Assembly (NCBI GenBank): GCA_021799475.1
Contig: JAJZAJ010000003.1
Location: 1 to 60,836 of the forward strand
Length of the DNA stretch: 60,836 nt
Reading direction: 5' to 3'
Origin: Microcaldota archaeon
GTDB lineage: Archaea; Micrarchaeota; Micrarchaeia; Micrarchaeales; Micrarchaeaceae
The notes beneath the pieces are model-generated. The model searched no databases and had not been told where the DNA came from. It was given only the letters and a program-made list of their open reading frames with translations. Made by a program: the position numbers and the translations under genes. Shown here piece after piece: positions 50,207 through 58,139 of this stretch. Each line of letters starts with the position of its first letter. Position 1 is the first letter of the stretch.

Positions 50207-51247
50207 ATGAAAGTGCTTCTGCATGGACTGTATCTTGATAGTAAGGCCTACGCTGATTATGTCAGCAGAGGTTTTGAGGAGAATGTCGGGATAAGGAATG
50301 TATCGGTAATGGTTCCGAACATATACAAGCGGGATGCTGAAGGATCAAGATTTTCCGATAGGCTTGTCGATATTGGAGAAATAGACAAGTTTGATTTGAT
50401 AGTCTTATCATATCATTCATTGTTCGATACAAAACTTACTGAAGTGCTGAACAGCAATACAAGCGCTACGAAAATTTACATAGACCAGGAAGACAACTTC
50501 TTTATAAAAAATATAGCGAACCATAAGGAGATAAAATACTACTTTAAGAGAGAGCTTTACCAAAGTATGAGCGCACTACATAAATTAGAGTGGACTATCA
50601 GATATGTTTATGGCAACTATTGGGTAACGTATAAGGGCAATAGACACAGAATGAAGATTAAACATTTTATCAGTCCTCTTTTCCAACCTTGCGGTTATGC
50701 AGTGCAAGGCAGAAATCAAAAAGTAAAGCCGTTCCCGCTTGCGTATACACCAACAGTTAAAAGCCCACCAAAGGTAAACAGCAACAGGAAATACGACCTC
50801 AGCTTAATTGCAAATCCACAGAATATTGGCGAACGTAAAAAAGTTTATAGATTCGCTCTTGGTCTAAAGGATAGTTTTCCAGAAAGCGATTTCCTGATAA
50901 GCAAGGGAGGTTATTCAAAAGAAGAATATTTGAATATACTTGCCGATTCAAAATCTAGCGTATCTGTTAGAGGTTATGGGTATGACACTTATAGGTATTG
51001 GGAAATCGCGTATCATGGTGCGATGCTCATATCACAGAGATTGCCTATAGTGATACCAGACAATTTTATAGATGATACATCAGCTATATTTTTCAGCAGG
51101 ATAGATGAGCTCAGAGAAAAGTTCAAGAAAACAGTGGTTGACTCAAATGAATGGCAGGAAATAGCAAGAAGTGCGCAGAAGAGATACTTAAAATATCATA
51201 CAGCTAAAGCAAGGATAAAAAACCAGATACTGAAGTACATAAAGTGA
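50207..51247 (+). CDS. Predicted glycosyltransferase (CgeB/GT-B-like), first duplicated copy (346 aa)
   Basis: The family is not certain. The N-terminal half looks Rossmann-like (KVLLHGLYLDSKAYADYVSR, FDLIVLSYHSLFD); the C-terminus SVRGYGYDTYRYWEIAYHGA then MLISQRLPIVIPDNF resembles exostosin/CgeB-type glycosyltransferases. The gene at 52333 is a paralogue (FRGVNADTYRYWEIPYYRSA). Spacer to its neighbours is 4-5 bases. It pairs with a GT4 gene upstream, as does its paralogue. Confidence 0.75.
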   Translation: MKVLLHGLYLDSKAYADYVSRGFEENVGIRNVSVMVPNIYKRDAEGSRFSDRLVDIGEIDKFDLIVLSYHSLFDTKLTEVLNSNTSATKIYIDQEDNFFIKNIANHKEIKYYFKRELYQSMSALHKLEWTIRYVYGNYWVTYKGNRHRMKIKHFISPLFQPCGYAVQGRNQKVKPFPLAYTPTVKSPPKVNSNRKYDLSLIANPQNIGERKKVYRFALGLKDSFPESDFLISKGGYSKEEYLNILADSKSSVSVRGYGYDTYRYWEIAYHGAMLISQRLPIVIPDNFIDDTSAIFFSRIDELREKFKKTVVDSNEWQEIARSAQKRYLKYHTAKARIKNQILKYIK

Positions 51248-51251
51248 AAAT

Positions 51252-52328
51252 ATGAAGGTATTGATGATCAACATAATAAAACCCATAAAGGGAAGTGGTG
51301 ATGGCACCACAGAATACAGTTATCAACTGTATCAGAAACTTAAGAGCAAGGGAAAGGCATCAGTATCTATAGAATATTTTCTGGATAAAGCAAAACGCAA
51401 TAATACTATTGGTCTTATGCATGTATACTCGCAGATGGCACACAAAGCAGCGATGATAGCAAGGCAGAATTATGATATAATACACATAATGAGCCACGAG
51501 ATAGGCAGCATGGCAAAGTTGTTAAAGCAGAATGGTACGCAAGCCAGGATAATAACTACCGTACATGACACCACGAGGCTGGAGAAAGGACTGCATAAAG
51601 GTCTGCTCCAGAAAAGCTACAATCTCATAGTGAAAAATAATGTTTCTGATGCATTGAGATATTCGGATGCTATAATATTTGTGTCAGAGAGGGCAAGAAG
51701 AGAAACGTTAAAGAAGCTCGGACCATTGAAGGTCAAGAGCTATGTGATAATGCACGGGTTGAGAGAAGAGCTTTTCACTGCCCCAATACCAAAAAAGAGA
51801 AAAGGAGAATTTCTCACTGTAGGTTATATAGGTTCCATGGCACACCACAAGAACGTCATAATGATTCTGAAAGCCGCGCGGATCGCAAAGGAGAAAGGCC
51901 TGAAAGCGCGCTTTTTGATTTATGGCACTGGATTCGAGTCAGAGAACTTGCAGAAATTCAAGAAGAGATATAATCTCGATAACGTTTCCTTCAGGGGGTT
52001 CGCGCCAGAAGACGAAATAGTTGGTATATATGACAGCTTCGACGCGTTCGTGTTTCCGAGCCTTTATGAAGGATTTGGCTTCCATATTCTAGAGGCGCAG
52101 TCGCGAGGGCTTCCTGTAATAATCTTGAAGAATACAATAATCCCGGAAGAAGTAAAAAAATATGCGATAGAGGTTGCGGATGAAAAAGAGCTTATTGATA
52201 AGTTAAAAGATATACAAAAAAATGAATACAAGAAATGGAAACAGGCTGCAATGGCATATGCAAAAAAATTTACATGGCGTAAAACCGCCCTATCAATTGA
52301 ACGGGCGTATAGAAAGTATACTGGGTGA
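51252..52328 (+). CDS. GT4-family glycosyltransferase, second duplicated copy (358 aa)
   Basis: GT-B fold: KVLMINIIKPIKGSGDGTTE at the N-terminus, TVGYIGSMAHHKNVIMILKA, and donor site VFPSLYEGFGFHILEAQSRG. Compared with 49144 the C-terminal half is well conserved and the acceptor-binding N-terminal half diverged, as expected for new acceptor specificity after duplication. ATG at 51252 follows the preceding stop by 4 bases. Confidence 0.9.
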   Translation: MKVLMINIIKPIKGSGDGTTEYSYQLYQKLKSKGKASVSIEYFLDKAKRNNTIGLMHVYSQMAHKAAMIARQNYDIIHIMSHEIGSMAKLLKQNGTQARIITTVHDTTRLEKGLHKGLLQKSYNLIVKNNVSDALRYSDAIIFVSERARRETLKKLGPLKVKSYVIMHGLREELFTAPIPKKRKGEFLTVGYIGSMAHHKNVIMILKAARIAKEKGLKARFLIYGTGFESENLQKFKKRYNLDNVSFRGFAPEDEIVGIYDSFDAFVFPSLYEGFGFHILEAQSRGLPVIILKNTIIPEEVKKYAIEVADEKELIDKLKDIQKNEYKKWKQAAMAYAKKFTWRKTALSIERAYRKYTG

Positions 52329-52332
52329 TATA

Positions 52333-53367
52333 ATGAAAGTGTTGCTTTTTACCAACCATCGCAGTGCTTTTCTTGAACGGATAACGTATGAAGGACTTGT
52401 AGACAACATTGGAGGTAACAATGTTAAGATATTTAAGCCAAATAATATACCGGTGCATCAGTCGATGGTAGAGTATAGCTCAACCAACAACATTATTTAT
52501 GAGAATGAGATGTTACAAAGAATAGATGAGTTTGACAGCATAATTCTCTTCAACAGCGCATATATGAATCCTATATTTGATAAAGTGCTGGAGAAGAGTG
52601 ATGCAAAAATGTTCTTCGTAGATGGCAATGACGATTTTTTCTTGCGTCATATCCGCAACAATCCTAAAATTATCCTCTATCTAAAAAGTAATGTACTTAC
52701 TACGCTTTACCCAGGCTATTCGATTGAGTGGTCCATTAGATATTTATATGAAATACTTAAGTCGACAGCCATTGAGATGCGAAGTGGGAGAAAATATGCA
52801 TCGAAGTGGGGTATCCCAATTAGTATTGCGGTTAAAGGCCAAGACAAACTTGTACCATTTCCTTTAACAGCTTCGAAGAGAAAAGTTGTAAGAGCTGAGA
52901 CAAGAAAGGATATAGATCTGTCATTTATTGGGACTCTTAACGTGCCAGATAGAAAACGATATTTTATCGATCTACTACGATTAAAGAATGAGAAGAAGGA
53001 TAGAAGTTTGTATTTAAGCAGTCATAAAATAACTTTTCAAAAATACATAAACATAATAAAAAGGTCTAAACTCGCTTTATCATTTAGGGGTGTGAATGCC
53101 GACACGTACAGGTATTGGGAGATACCATACTATAGATCTGCACTCTTTGCTCAGCGCACGCCTTTGGCAATACCTAATGATTTTGTTGACCAGAAATCAG
53201 CTTTGTTCTTCAGCTCTATTGATGAGCTTAGAAAAAAATTTGATAGATACGTTTTGAAAACAGAAGAATGGAAAGAAATAACAAAGTCGTGTAGGAGGCA
53301 CTTTGTAAGATACCATACTCCAAAAATGCGGGTAAAGAACTTTCTTCTGCCATTTATGAATGAGTGA
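52333..53367 (+). CDS. Predicted glycosyltransferase (CgeB/GT-B-like), second duplicated copy (344 aa)
   Basis: ATG at 52333 (MKVLLFTNHRSAFLE) has GGGTGATA upstream and lies 4 bases after the GT4 stop; an ORF start at 52222 inside the GT4 gene is not needed. The C-terminal block SFRGVNADTYRYWEIPYYRS, ALFAQRTPLAIPNDFVDQKS, ALFFSSIDELRKKFD parallels the paralogue at 50207. The exact fold is inferred. Confidence 0.75.
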   Translation: MKVLLFTNHRSAFLERITYEGLVDNIGGNNVKIFKPNNIPVHQSMVEYSSTNNIIYENEMLQRIDEFDSIILFNSAYMNPIFDKVLEKSDAKMFFVDGNDDFFLRHIRNNPKIILYLKSNVLTTLYPGYSIEWSIRYLYEILKSTAIEMRSGRKYASKWGIPISIAVKGQDKLVPFPLTASKRKVVRAETRKDIDLSFIGTLNVPDRKRYFIDLLRLKNEKKDRSLYLSSHKITFQKYINIIKRSKLALSFRGVNADTYRYWEIPYYRSALFAQRTPLAIPNDFVDQKSALFFSSIDELRKKFDRYVLKTEEWKEITKSCRRHFVRYHTPKMRVKNFLLPFMNE

Positions 53368-54550
53368 TTTAATGAATGAATATGATTTCTGTTTTGTAAT
53401 GGGCGGTTTCCCGCTGAAATGGCCAAATGGTGGGGAGATAATCATATTTAAACTTGCAGAACTGCTTTCGAAGGACAACTATAAAACAGCAATATTATTT
53501 CAGCCGCATCCAAATTTGGAATTATACCTAAGAGAGCGTGATTCAGAATTACTTAAAGTCATTGGTGTTGGAACTATACTGATTATAGCAATGGAGCGGG
53601 TTAAATGGATGGCGCATGCAATAATCGCCATAATGCAGATACTGCTGCTCCGAAAATACAGAAAGATCAAGAAATCCAAATTCGATACAAATCAATATTA
53701 TAACTTTTCTTCTATGGAAAAAGTCGATATTTTGTTCACTAAAAAGATAGTTGATGCTAACATCAGTGCTAAGTATATGCTAGTAGTGCCCTGGCAGGCA
53801 GCATATTTTTCTAATGAGCTAAAATCTAAGTGCAAGAACCTTTATCAGCTTGTGCAGAATGACGAGGTTAACCCATTATTTAGCGGTGCGTTGTCAAAGT
53901 ATGCAAAACATGCTTATGAGCCTACCAAAGATATAAAGAAAATAGTAATAAGTGAAAAACTACGAATGCTGTTCCTCAATGAACATCCTACGATTTTCCA
54001 CATTGGTTTTGACAGCGAAATGTTTAAAAAACAAGCAGAAATCAAGAGAGAATCTAACACAGTGTTGATTATTTTGAGGAAAGGAAATGATAAAGGTGCC
54101 AGCTATGCGATTGAAGCCGCAGAACACATAAAAAGACAGATGCCTACGACTAAAATATATGCATACGGTAACTATGATGGCGATATTTCTAATGCTATTA
54201 ATTTTCTTGGAGCAGTAGATAACAAGAAATTGGTAGAACTTTACAACAAAAACACCATATTTGTTCTACCAAGTCTTCTCGAAGGTATGTCTGTGGCCCC
54301 AATGCAGGCAATGGCTTGCGGATGCACAGTCGTAGTAACAGACTGTGGAGGGGTAGAAGAGTACATTGTAAACGGAAGCAACGGGATAATTGTACCTGTT
54401 AAAGATAGCAAAGCTATCGCTGATGCTGTATGTAAAATACTCAATGATGATAAGCTTATGAATAAGCTTCAGGCTGAAGGTGAAGCAACAGCTAAAAAAT
54501 ACACATACTCTGCAATGTATAAGGGATTCAAAATTGCCATAGGGCTTTAA
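53360..54550 (+). CDS. GT4-family glycosyltransferase (396 aa)
   Basis: GT-B fold with FCFVMGGFPLKWPNGGEIII at the N-terminus and the donor-binding VLPSLLEGMSVAPMQAMACG followed by VTDCGGVEEYIVNGSNGIIV. A hydrophobic patch (residues 75-95, LIIAMERVKWMAHAIIAIMQ) may touch the membrane. ATG at 53360 overlaps the preceding gene by 8 bases; ATG 53372 is an alternative. Confidence 0.88.
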   Translation: MSDLMNEYDFCFVMGGFPLKWPNGGEIIIFKLAELLSKDNYKTAILFQPHPNLELYLRERDSELLKVIGVGTILIIAMERVKWMAHAIIAIMQILLLRKYRKIKKSKFDTNQYYNFSSMEKVDILFTKKIVDANISAKYMLVVPWQAAYFSNELKSKCKNLYQLVQNDEVNPLFSGALSKYAKHAYEPTKDIKKIVISEKLRMLFLNEHPTIFHIGFDSEMFKKQAEIKRESNTVLIILRKGNDKGASYAIEAAEHIKRQMPTTKIYAYGNYDGDISNAINFLGAVDNKKLVELYNKNTIFVLPSLLEGMSVAPMQAMACGCTVVVTDCGGVEEYIVNGSNGIIVPVKDSKAIADAVCKILNDDKLMNKLQAEGEATAKKYTYSAMYKGFKIAIGL

Positions 54551-54607
54551 TAGACTTAACTTGTAATAACCAATAGTTACTACACCACAATCATATAGGT
54601 AGTTTTA

Positions 54608-55336
54608 GTGCGCGGTTTAACATTAAAATTCTTAAAAGCAGTGAGGAAAACAATAGTTTTGGTCAATTATATTGTTAGCCTGTTTACACATAAGTTTCTG
54701 TTCATAGAAACGGTAAGGGCATCGAGCCCTCTTAAGAGTGCATGGATAAGAAAATTCAAGCAGAACTCTGATGATTTAGGTTTTGTGTATTTCGACGTCT
54801 ATCCAAATACACTTAATGTGAAGAGCATCGGGCAGAATTCGTATTCTTCCAATGCAATAGTCGCAATAATGCAACCGGAAACGACTATAGAAATAGGAAA
54901 ATGGGTTGTAATGTCCAGAGATATAAAATTTATTCAGACAAACACACATAAAATATCGAACGTTTCTACTCATCCAAAGCTATATAGTGGAGCAATATGC
55001 TCAAACATCAAGATAGGGAATGATGTATTCATTGGGTATGGCGCAATCTTGATGTTTGGCGAAAAGGGGCTTAGTGTAGGAGACGGTGCAGTGATAGGTG
55101 CCGGTTCTATTGTCACGCATGACATTGAGCCATATGCAATATATGCAGGAGCACCAGCAAAATTTATCAAATGGAGATTCGACAAAAAAACAAGAGAAAC
55201 ATTACTAAAAATTAGATGGTGGGACATGCCAGATAAATTGATCATGAAAAACAAACATCTTTTCTCCGATCCAAAGGAATTTTGCAAGGAATTTAAGGAC
55301 ATTCGGACTGAAGAAACCAGTCGACGGGGAAGTTGA
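54608..55336 (+). CDS. Hexapeptide-repeat (left-handed beta-helix) acyltransferase (242 aa)
   Basis: Residues about 95-195 contain the isoleucine-rich hexapeptide pattern (IEIGKWVVMSRDIKFIQTNT, IKIGNDVFIGYGAILMFGEK, LSVGDGAVIGAGSIVTHDIE) and the GAPAKFIKWR end, as in WbbJ/VatD-type O-acetyltransferases. The catalytic His is probably in NTHKI. It would acetylate a sugar of the glycan. The GTG start at 54608 has no strong ribosome site. Confidence 0.88.
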   Translation: MRGLTLKFLKAVRKTIVLVNYIVSLFTHKFLFIETVRASSPLKSAWIRKFKQNSDDLGFVYFDVYPNTLNVKSIGQNSYSSNAIVAIMQPETTIEIGKWVVMSRDIKFIQTNTHKISNVSTHPKLYSGAICSNIKIGNDVFIGYGAILMFGEKGLSVGDGAVIGAGSIVTHDIEPYAIYAGAPAKFIKWRFDKKTRETLLKIRWWDMPDKLIMKNKHLFSDPKEFCKEFKDIRTEETSRRGS

Positions 55337-55479
55337 GCTCATTATTGAATTCGTAGGAGAGAACGCCTATAACCTGAAGCCTATGGATCAGATGGCAAGT
55401 TGGATCTAACCAGATATGGATAAACTCGGCATTGGTGCTATTATCTTACTGATGCATATATTGTTCAGCGCTATAGAGC

Positions 55480-56445
55480 CTAGAGAACGCCGCCATGGAG
55501 CTTTACAGCATCAAGCTCTTTCCTGTACTTATAGTTGAAATATATCTTGTTTGCAATAGCCCTTAGATTGTTCATTTCTCCTTTTCCAAGAGACGCGCTG
55601 TCCTTGTGCCCGATCTTGAAGGTTATGAATGCATAGTCTTTATGAGACTTGGAAATGTTGTAAAACAGGTCGATGTCCTCATAGCTATTGATATACGCCT
55701 CGTCATATACTTTTCCGCCGCTCTGCCTTGCGAAATCGGCCCTTAAGATAGTAAAAGGACCTTGCATTACAAACTTTCTCCTGTAACCCAGAAGCGTGGC
55801 GATCAGCCGCATCTTTTGTTCCTCGAATCTTGATTCCTGTCTTAGAGGATCTAAGGTATAGGCTGCGTATTTCACGCCTAGCTGCTTTGCCAACTGGTTG
55901 GCTCTTTTTTCCGCATTCGTGCGCCTCATCAGCAGTCCTACTAGAGGATTGGTTGAATTGACCAGCATACAGTTGAAAGCAGGGATTCCATGTGTATGTT
56001 TTGTGTAAACCATCTTGACGTTTCTGTCTACGCCATCCAAAGCATGGCTCAGAACATCCAATCCATCTATCTTCCGGAGGTCGTCGTTGGCCACGATTAC
56101 CCATTCCGGGTTTCTTTCCAATGCTTTTGCTATCCCGAGATTGCAGCTCCTAGCAAAATTGAAATTTGGGCCTTTGCTTTCCACAAAAACAGTATAGACG
56201 CCACTGAACATTGTTTTGGAATCGTTTGCCAGCTTTCCATTTATATCGGCAGTAGGAATTACTACCGATATCTTGCTATTTCCTTCCTGCTCATACAGAT
56301 TCATATTTTCCGAGGGTCTTGCCTTCATCCATGCAACAACCTCCTCCTGCAGCTTAAACGAACCGTAGAACTTTAGCAAATCCTCTGGGTCGGTGCTTGT
56401 ATAAAGCTTATTTAGCTCATCGTTGCTCATTACTAATCCCGGCAT
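55480..56445 (-). CDS. GT2-like glycosyltransferase (321 aa)
   Basis: GT-A fold pattern: KISVVIPTADINGKL near residue 57, PNFNFARSCNLGIAKALERN, WVIVANDDLRKI (DxD position NDD) and YINSYEDIDLFYNISKSHKD (ED motif). It closes the glycan locus on the opposite strand. The first 50 residues are helical. ATG at 56445; ATG 56430 (MSNDEL) is an alternative. Confidence 0.82.
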   Translation of the reverse strand: MPGLVMSNDELNKLYTSTDPEDLLKFYGSFKLQEEVVAWMKARPSENMNLYEQEGNSKISVVIPTADINGKLANDSKTMFSGVYTVFVESKGPNFNFARSCNLGIAKALERNPEWVIVANDDLRKIDGLDVLSHALDGVDRNVKMVYTKHTHGIPAFNCMLVNSTNPLVGLLMRRTNAEKRANQLAKQLGVKYAAYTLDPLRQESRFEEQKMRLIATLLGYRRKFVMQGPFTILRADFARQSGGKVYDEAYINSYEDIDLFYNISKSHKDYAFITFKIGHKDSASLGKGEMNNLRAIANKIYFNYKYRKELDAVKLHGGVL

Positions 56446-56517
56446 TTTGTCTCACGGCGCTGGCGGCTACCATATATTCGCACGCCGTTTATAAGCTTTT
56501 ACTCTCAAGTATCTGTG

Positions 56518-58077
56518 ATGGACATAAAAATTGCTGATGGGTTGGGGCTTGACGCACAGACCATTGCGACTGGAAGGGGCTGCGTGATAGGCCAGAGCGG
56601 CTCAGGCAAATCCTACCTTGTAGGAGTCATTGCAGAGGAACTCTGCGAGAACTCGCTGCCATTCGTAATAATAGACACGGAAGGAGAGTATGCATCGCTC
56701 AGGCAGCTCTACGAGGTGCTAATTGTCGGCGATGAGGGCAGCTCTGACATAAGCACCGATGTAAACATGCAGAAATTGTTTTTGGGTGCAGTATCGAACG
56801 GAATATCGATAGTGCTTGACGTATCAAACGTGCTCGACAAGCAGAAATATGTACAGGATGCGCTTCAGTCCCTGTACATGGTTGAGGACAAGGCAAGGAA
56901 GCCTTATCTTGTTATCATAGAGGAAGCGGACAAGTTCGCGCCAAACGTAATAACAAGGAAAAACGTCAACATGATTGAAGAGATAGCAGTAAGGGGAAGG
57001 AAGAGAGGCATCGGGCTGCTAGTAGCCACGCAGAGGCCGGCCAACATCAGCAAGAACGTCCTTTCGCAGTGCTCCTACGGCTTCGTAGGGAAACTCAGCA
57101 TAGAGAACGACATCAGGGCTGTCAGCATACTGTTCAATGACAGGAGCAGGCTTAACCAGATAACGCGCCTGATGCCGGGGAATTTCATGAGCTTCGGGCT
57201 TGGCAAGGACAGCGCAGTAAAGGTAAGGAGAAGGAAGGTCGAGCACATGGGCGGTGCTCCACAAGTGCCGTCGATGCAAAACCATCCCAATATAAGAGGG
57301 CTGGTCAAGATGCTGAAATCAGGTGTCCAGGCCGCGCAGCAAGTGGCGCAGAAGGGAGCGAAGCAGGGACAGACGCATGTAGAGAGATCGATAGAGAAGA
57401 AGGTAGACAGCGATACTGCGAGAGCAGTAATAACAAAGATGCTAAAGAAGCAGTTCGGCATATTCGGAAGGACATCAGAGACGATAGAGAGCCTGGATCT
57501 CAAGTATATCGAAGCGGATATCTTCAACATAAGGATACCGACAAGAAGGAAATCAGAATACATGCAGAAGGTGGCGATACTCAAGGGTTCGTACATTCTT
57601 GAAATAGACGGTAGGATAAAGCTCAAGGACTCGGGAATAGAGAAACCTATCGCGCTGAACAGTGTTACCGATTCGATATTTTCTGTCCTGTCAAAAAAGC
57701 ACAAGGCGCACGAAGAAACGATAGCCAAGGAGAGCGGGCAGTCTTTTGCCTCCGTGTCAAGAGAGTTGAAAAGGCTTCTCGATGCAGAGATACTGCAGCA
57801 GAAGAACGATACGATAATCTACAAGGACAACTCAAAGCTGTTTCCTGACATTGTTCCTGCCACAGTAGAGGAACATGTGGACCAGAATTCGCTCCTGAAG
57901 ATCAGGAGGCTTGAGGGGGTTTCATCGAAACAGGTGCTTATGAATGTTCTGCCAACCGCACAGATAATAGACCAGGGCAAAATCCTGGTGCCGGTTTATG
58001 AGGCAGTGCTGCGCCAGGAGAGCAGGGTGCGGATACTCCATGTTGACGCAGTATCTGGCAGGCTGCTGGAGATATGA
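56518..58077 (+). CDS. HerA-like ATPase (519 aa)
   Basis: FtsK/HerA superfamily: Walker A GQSGSGKS at residues 25-32, Walker B YLVIIEEADKFAPN near 140, the arginine/sensor block GRKRGIGLLVATQRPANISK and the later NFMSFGLGK. HerA works with NurA in DNA end resection; this protein lacks the N-terminal HAS-barrel and carries a C-terminal Lys-rich, winged-helix-like region (HEETIAKESGQSFASVSREL), so it is a HerA-like DUF87 helicase and not classic HerA. GTG at 56515 is an alternative start. Confidence 0.87.
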   Translation: MDIKIADGLGLDAQTIATGRGCVIGQSGSGKSYLVGVIAEELCENSLPFVIIDTEGEYASLRQLYEVLIVGDEGSSDISTDVNMQKLFLGAVSNGISIVLDVSNVLDKQKYVQDALQSLYMVEDKARKPYLVIIEEADKFAPNVITRKNVNMIEEIAVRGRKRGIGLLVATQRPANISKNVLSQCSYGFVGKLSIENDIRAVSILFNDRSRLNQITRLMPGNFMSFGLGKDSAVKVRRRKVEHMGGAPQVPSMQNHPNIRGLVKMLKSGVQAAQQVAQKGAKQGQTHVERSIEKKVDSDTARAVITKMLKKQFGIFGRTSETIESLDLKYIEADIFNIRIPTRRKSEYMQKVAILKGSYILEIDGRIKLKDSGIEKPIALNSVTDSIFSVLSKKHKAHEETIAKESGQSFASVSRELKRLLDAEILQQKNDTIIYKDNSKLFPDIVPATVEEHVDQNSLLKIRRLEGVSSKQVLMNVLPTAQIIDQGKILVPVYEAVLRQESRVRILHVDAVSGRLLEI

Positions 58078-58139
58078 AATGATGGTGTGGCACATGTCGT
58101 TTTAAAAAGGCTTTCAACTTAATATTAAGTGGCGAGGAG

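Noticed and set aside
56518-58077. Calling this gene classic HerA with a NurA partner
   Set aside because: The N-terminal HAS-barrel is missing and no NurA, Mre11 or Rad50 gene is adjacent, so only a HerA-like ATPase is claimed.
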